From positions 1-6,775 of the forward strand of contig JALVPX010000027.1 in NCBI GenBank assembly GCA_027031565.1: a DNA stretch of 6,775 nucleotides, in the 5' to 3' direction. Below the pieces are notes generated by a model. It was not told the DNA's origin. It saw nothing but the letters and a program-made list of their open reading frames with translations, and did no database searches. The translations under genes and the position numbers were made by a program. This DNA comes from Deltaproteobacteria bacterium (GTDB lineage Bacteria; Desulfobacterota; Dissulfuribacteria; Dissulfuribacterales; JALVPX01). Shown in pieces: positions 5,790-6,775 of the stretch (within the stretch, counting starts at the first letter, position 1; each line of letters opens with the position of its first letter).

Positions 5790-5833
5790 GCGGCCTTCCA
5801 TTCCAGATTCTTTGTATTTATATGAAAGGCCGC
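5790..5833 (-). repeat. Inverted repeat / hairpin downstream of the DUF1501 gene
   Basis: GCGGCCTT (5790-5797) and AAGGCCGC (5826-5833) are perfect inverted copies; in minus-strand RNA the stem extends to 10 bp with one G-U pair, around a 24-base AT-rich loop. It begins 36 bases past the DUF1501 stop. No T tract follows (TCTTCGTG), so it is not a standard intrinsic terminator; it may be a 3'-end stabiliser or rho-linked end. It overlaps the GTG/GGAAGG option for the membrane-protein start. Confidence 0.6.
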
Positions 5834-5869
5834 CTTGGATGGGGTATCAAAAAGGTCTTAAAACCATCA

Positions 5870-6775
5870 TCATGCTATGAAGGAGAGATAGTCTGTAAAC
5901 TCATTTCCAAGCTTGGGAAATACCTTGTTAGGATCGACTGCTCCGTCGCTTAACCACGATACCAGGGGCGCCAGATATTGCTCCACCGATGTGGTGGGAA
6001 CCATGACGTTTCCCCACATATCAGGGGAGCCGGTTCTGATCTCCGGCATGGTTCCGTGAAAGCCTCCCTGAACGGCTCCGCCTGCAACAAAGGCATTGCC
6101 ACCCCAGCCGTGATCCGTACCGTTTCCATTTGACGTGATGGTGCGGCCAAAGTCAGATGTGGTAAAGGTGGTCACCTGGTCAAAAACCCCAAGGGTTTTC
6201 ATTACCTCGTGAAAGGTACCCAGGGACTTGTCCAAATAATCCACTTTGTGTGCGCCATTGTTTGATTCAGGCTCTTCCAGCAGGGGCTCATTGTGGGTGT
6301 CCCATCCGTGGTAATTGACAAAGAATATCTGGCGGTTTGGGAACGCCCCGTTGTCGTTTCCATCCAACTTGGCCTTGATGAGCCTGGTTACAAGCTCAAG
6401 CTGCTCGCCAAGGGATTTCCCCTGCTCATGGACACCCCTGTCAAAGTTCACTATGGGATCTGCCATGACCCCGCTTAGCTGGTTGTGCAGTTCTATCTCA
6501 TCTACTCTTGTTTTGGCAAACATGGCTATGAGCCTGTTTGGATTTGAAATTGTCTGTCTGAGGAGCTTTCTGTAGGCCTCTCCAACACTTGTGTCTTCAG
6601 GGCGAACCCTGTAAAAGTCATCAAAGGCATATATCTCATCACTTACGAGAAACTGCTTATGCTGACCACCCCTCTGCATGAGATTCCTTCCCCCCACACT
6701 TATGTTGACGAGATTTCCAAGGTGCATCTCATCTGATGCCACTGCTGCCCAGCCCTTATTGTTATTGCCTGCCAA
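5870..6775 (-). CDS. DUF1501 domain protein, C-terminal 301 aa (5' end outside window)
   Basis: DUF1501 proteins have an alkaline phosphatase/sulfatase-like fold and are usually exported through a Tat signal; their reaction is not established. Visible signatures, numbered from the window edge, are NYHGWDTH (154-161), TTSDFGRT (205-212), GTDHGWGG (219-226) followed by FVAGGAVQGG, and the closing PTTSVEQYLAPLVSWL...VFPKLGNE (260-292). The several His and Asp residues in HGWDTH and DHGWGG suggest metal binding, which is inference. Family members are about 400-500 aa, so roughly the last two-thirds are present and the Tat signal would lie beyond 6775. The open frame continues through the edge (the first codon seen is TTG, read as an internal Leu). 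The stop is TGA at 5872-5870. Such genes often pair with a DUF1800 gene; none is downstream here, so it may lie upstream outside the window. Confidence 0.92.
   Translation of the reverse strand: MAGNNNKGWAAVASDEMHLGNLVNISVGGRNLMQRGGQHKQFLVSDEIYAFDDFYRVRPEDTSVGEAYRKLLRQTISNPNRLIAMFAKTRVDEIELHNQLSGVMADPIVNFDRGVHEQGKSLGEQLELVTRLIKAKLDGNDNGAFPNRQIFFVNYHGWDTHNEPLLEEPESNNGAHKVDYLDKSLGTFHEVMKTLGVFDQVTTFTTSDFGRTITSNGNGTDHGWGGNAFVAGGAVQGGFHGTMPEIRTGSPDMWGNVMVPTTSVEQYLAPLVSWLSDGAVDPNKVFPKLGNEFTDYLSFIA

Noticed and set aside
5907..5916. CCAAGCTTGG palindrome
   Set aside because: It lies inside the DUF1501 coding region and encodes the conserved FPKLGN segment; no sign of a regulatory or recombination role.

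Overview
The window suggests a Gram-negative bacterium of moderate G+C. It encodes a secreted protein ending in a PEP-CTERM sorting signal and part of a DUF1501-type protein. Both families are common in environmental proteobacteria (including deltaproteobacteria), planctomycetes and related groups. The sequence shows no rRNA, tRNA, transposase or CRISPR array, so the taxonomic placement is only an inference. The first six bases are a HindIII site, which may mark a clone or fragment edge.

Layout: (1) 1-214 (+): the last 50 codons of an unidentified gene, closed by a strong intrinsic terminator. (2) 221-814 (+): a small exported protein of unknown function that starts only 6 bases after that terminator. 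(3) 811-3987 (-): a compact four-gene operon read right to left: GDSL/SGNH esterase, M3-like zinc oligopeptidase, SAM-dependent methyltransferase (frameshifted in this sequence) and a YfcD-like Nudix hydrolase. Its last stop codon overlaps the stop of the exported-protein gene. (4) 3988-4214: a divergent control region with candidate promoters on both strands and an 8-bp inverted repeat whose arms overlap both -35 elements. (5) 4215-4763 (+): a PEP-CTERM protein. (6) 4924-5361 (-): a DUF2267 protein with two internal repeats. (7) 5479-5733 (-): a small two-helix membrane protein. (8) 5870-6775 (-): the C-terminal 301 residues of a DUF1501 protein that runs off the right edge.

The four-gene operon has tight spacing (1, 23 and 31 bp) and a ribosome binding site before each gene, so the products are probably made together. 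All four look like soluble cytoplasmic enzymes of a general hydrolase or modification type, and nothing in the sequence identifies a shared substrate. The PEP-CTERM protein needs an exosortase encoded elsewhere. I found no clear case for a new defence, mobile or biosynthetic system. The points most worth checking are the single-base disruption of the methyltransferase, the shared divergent control region, and the gene that begins directly behind a terminator.
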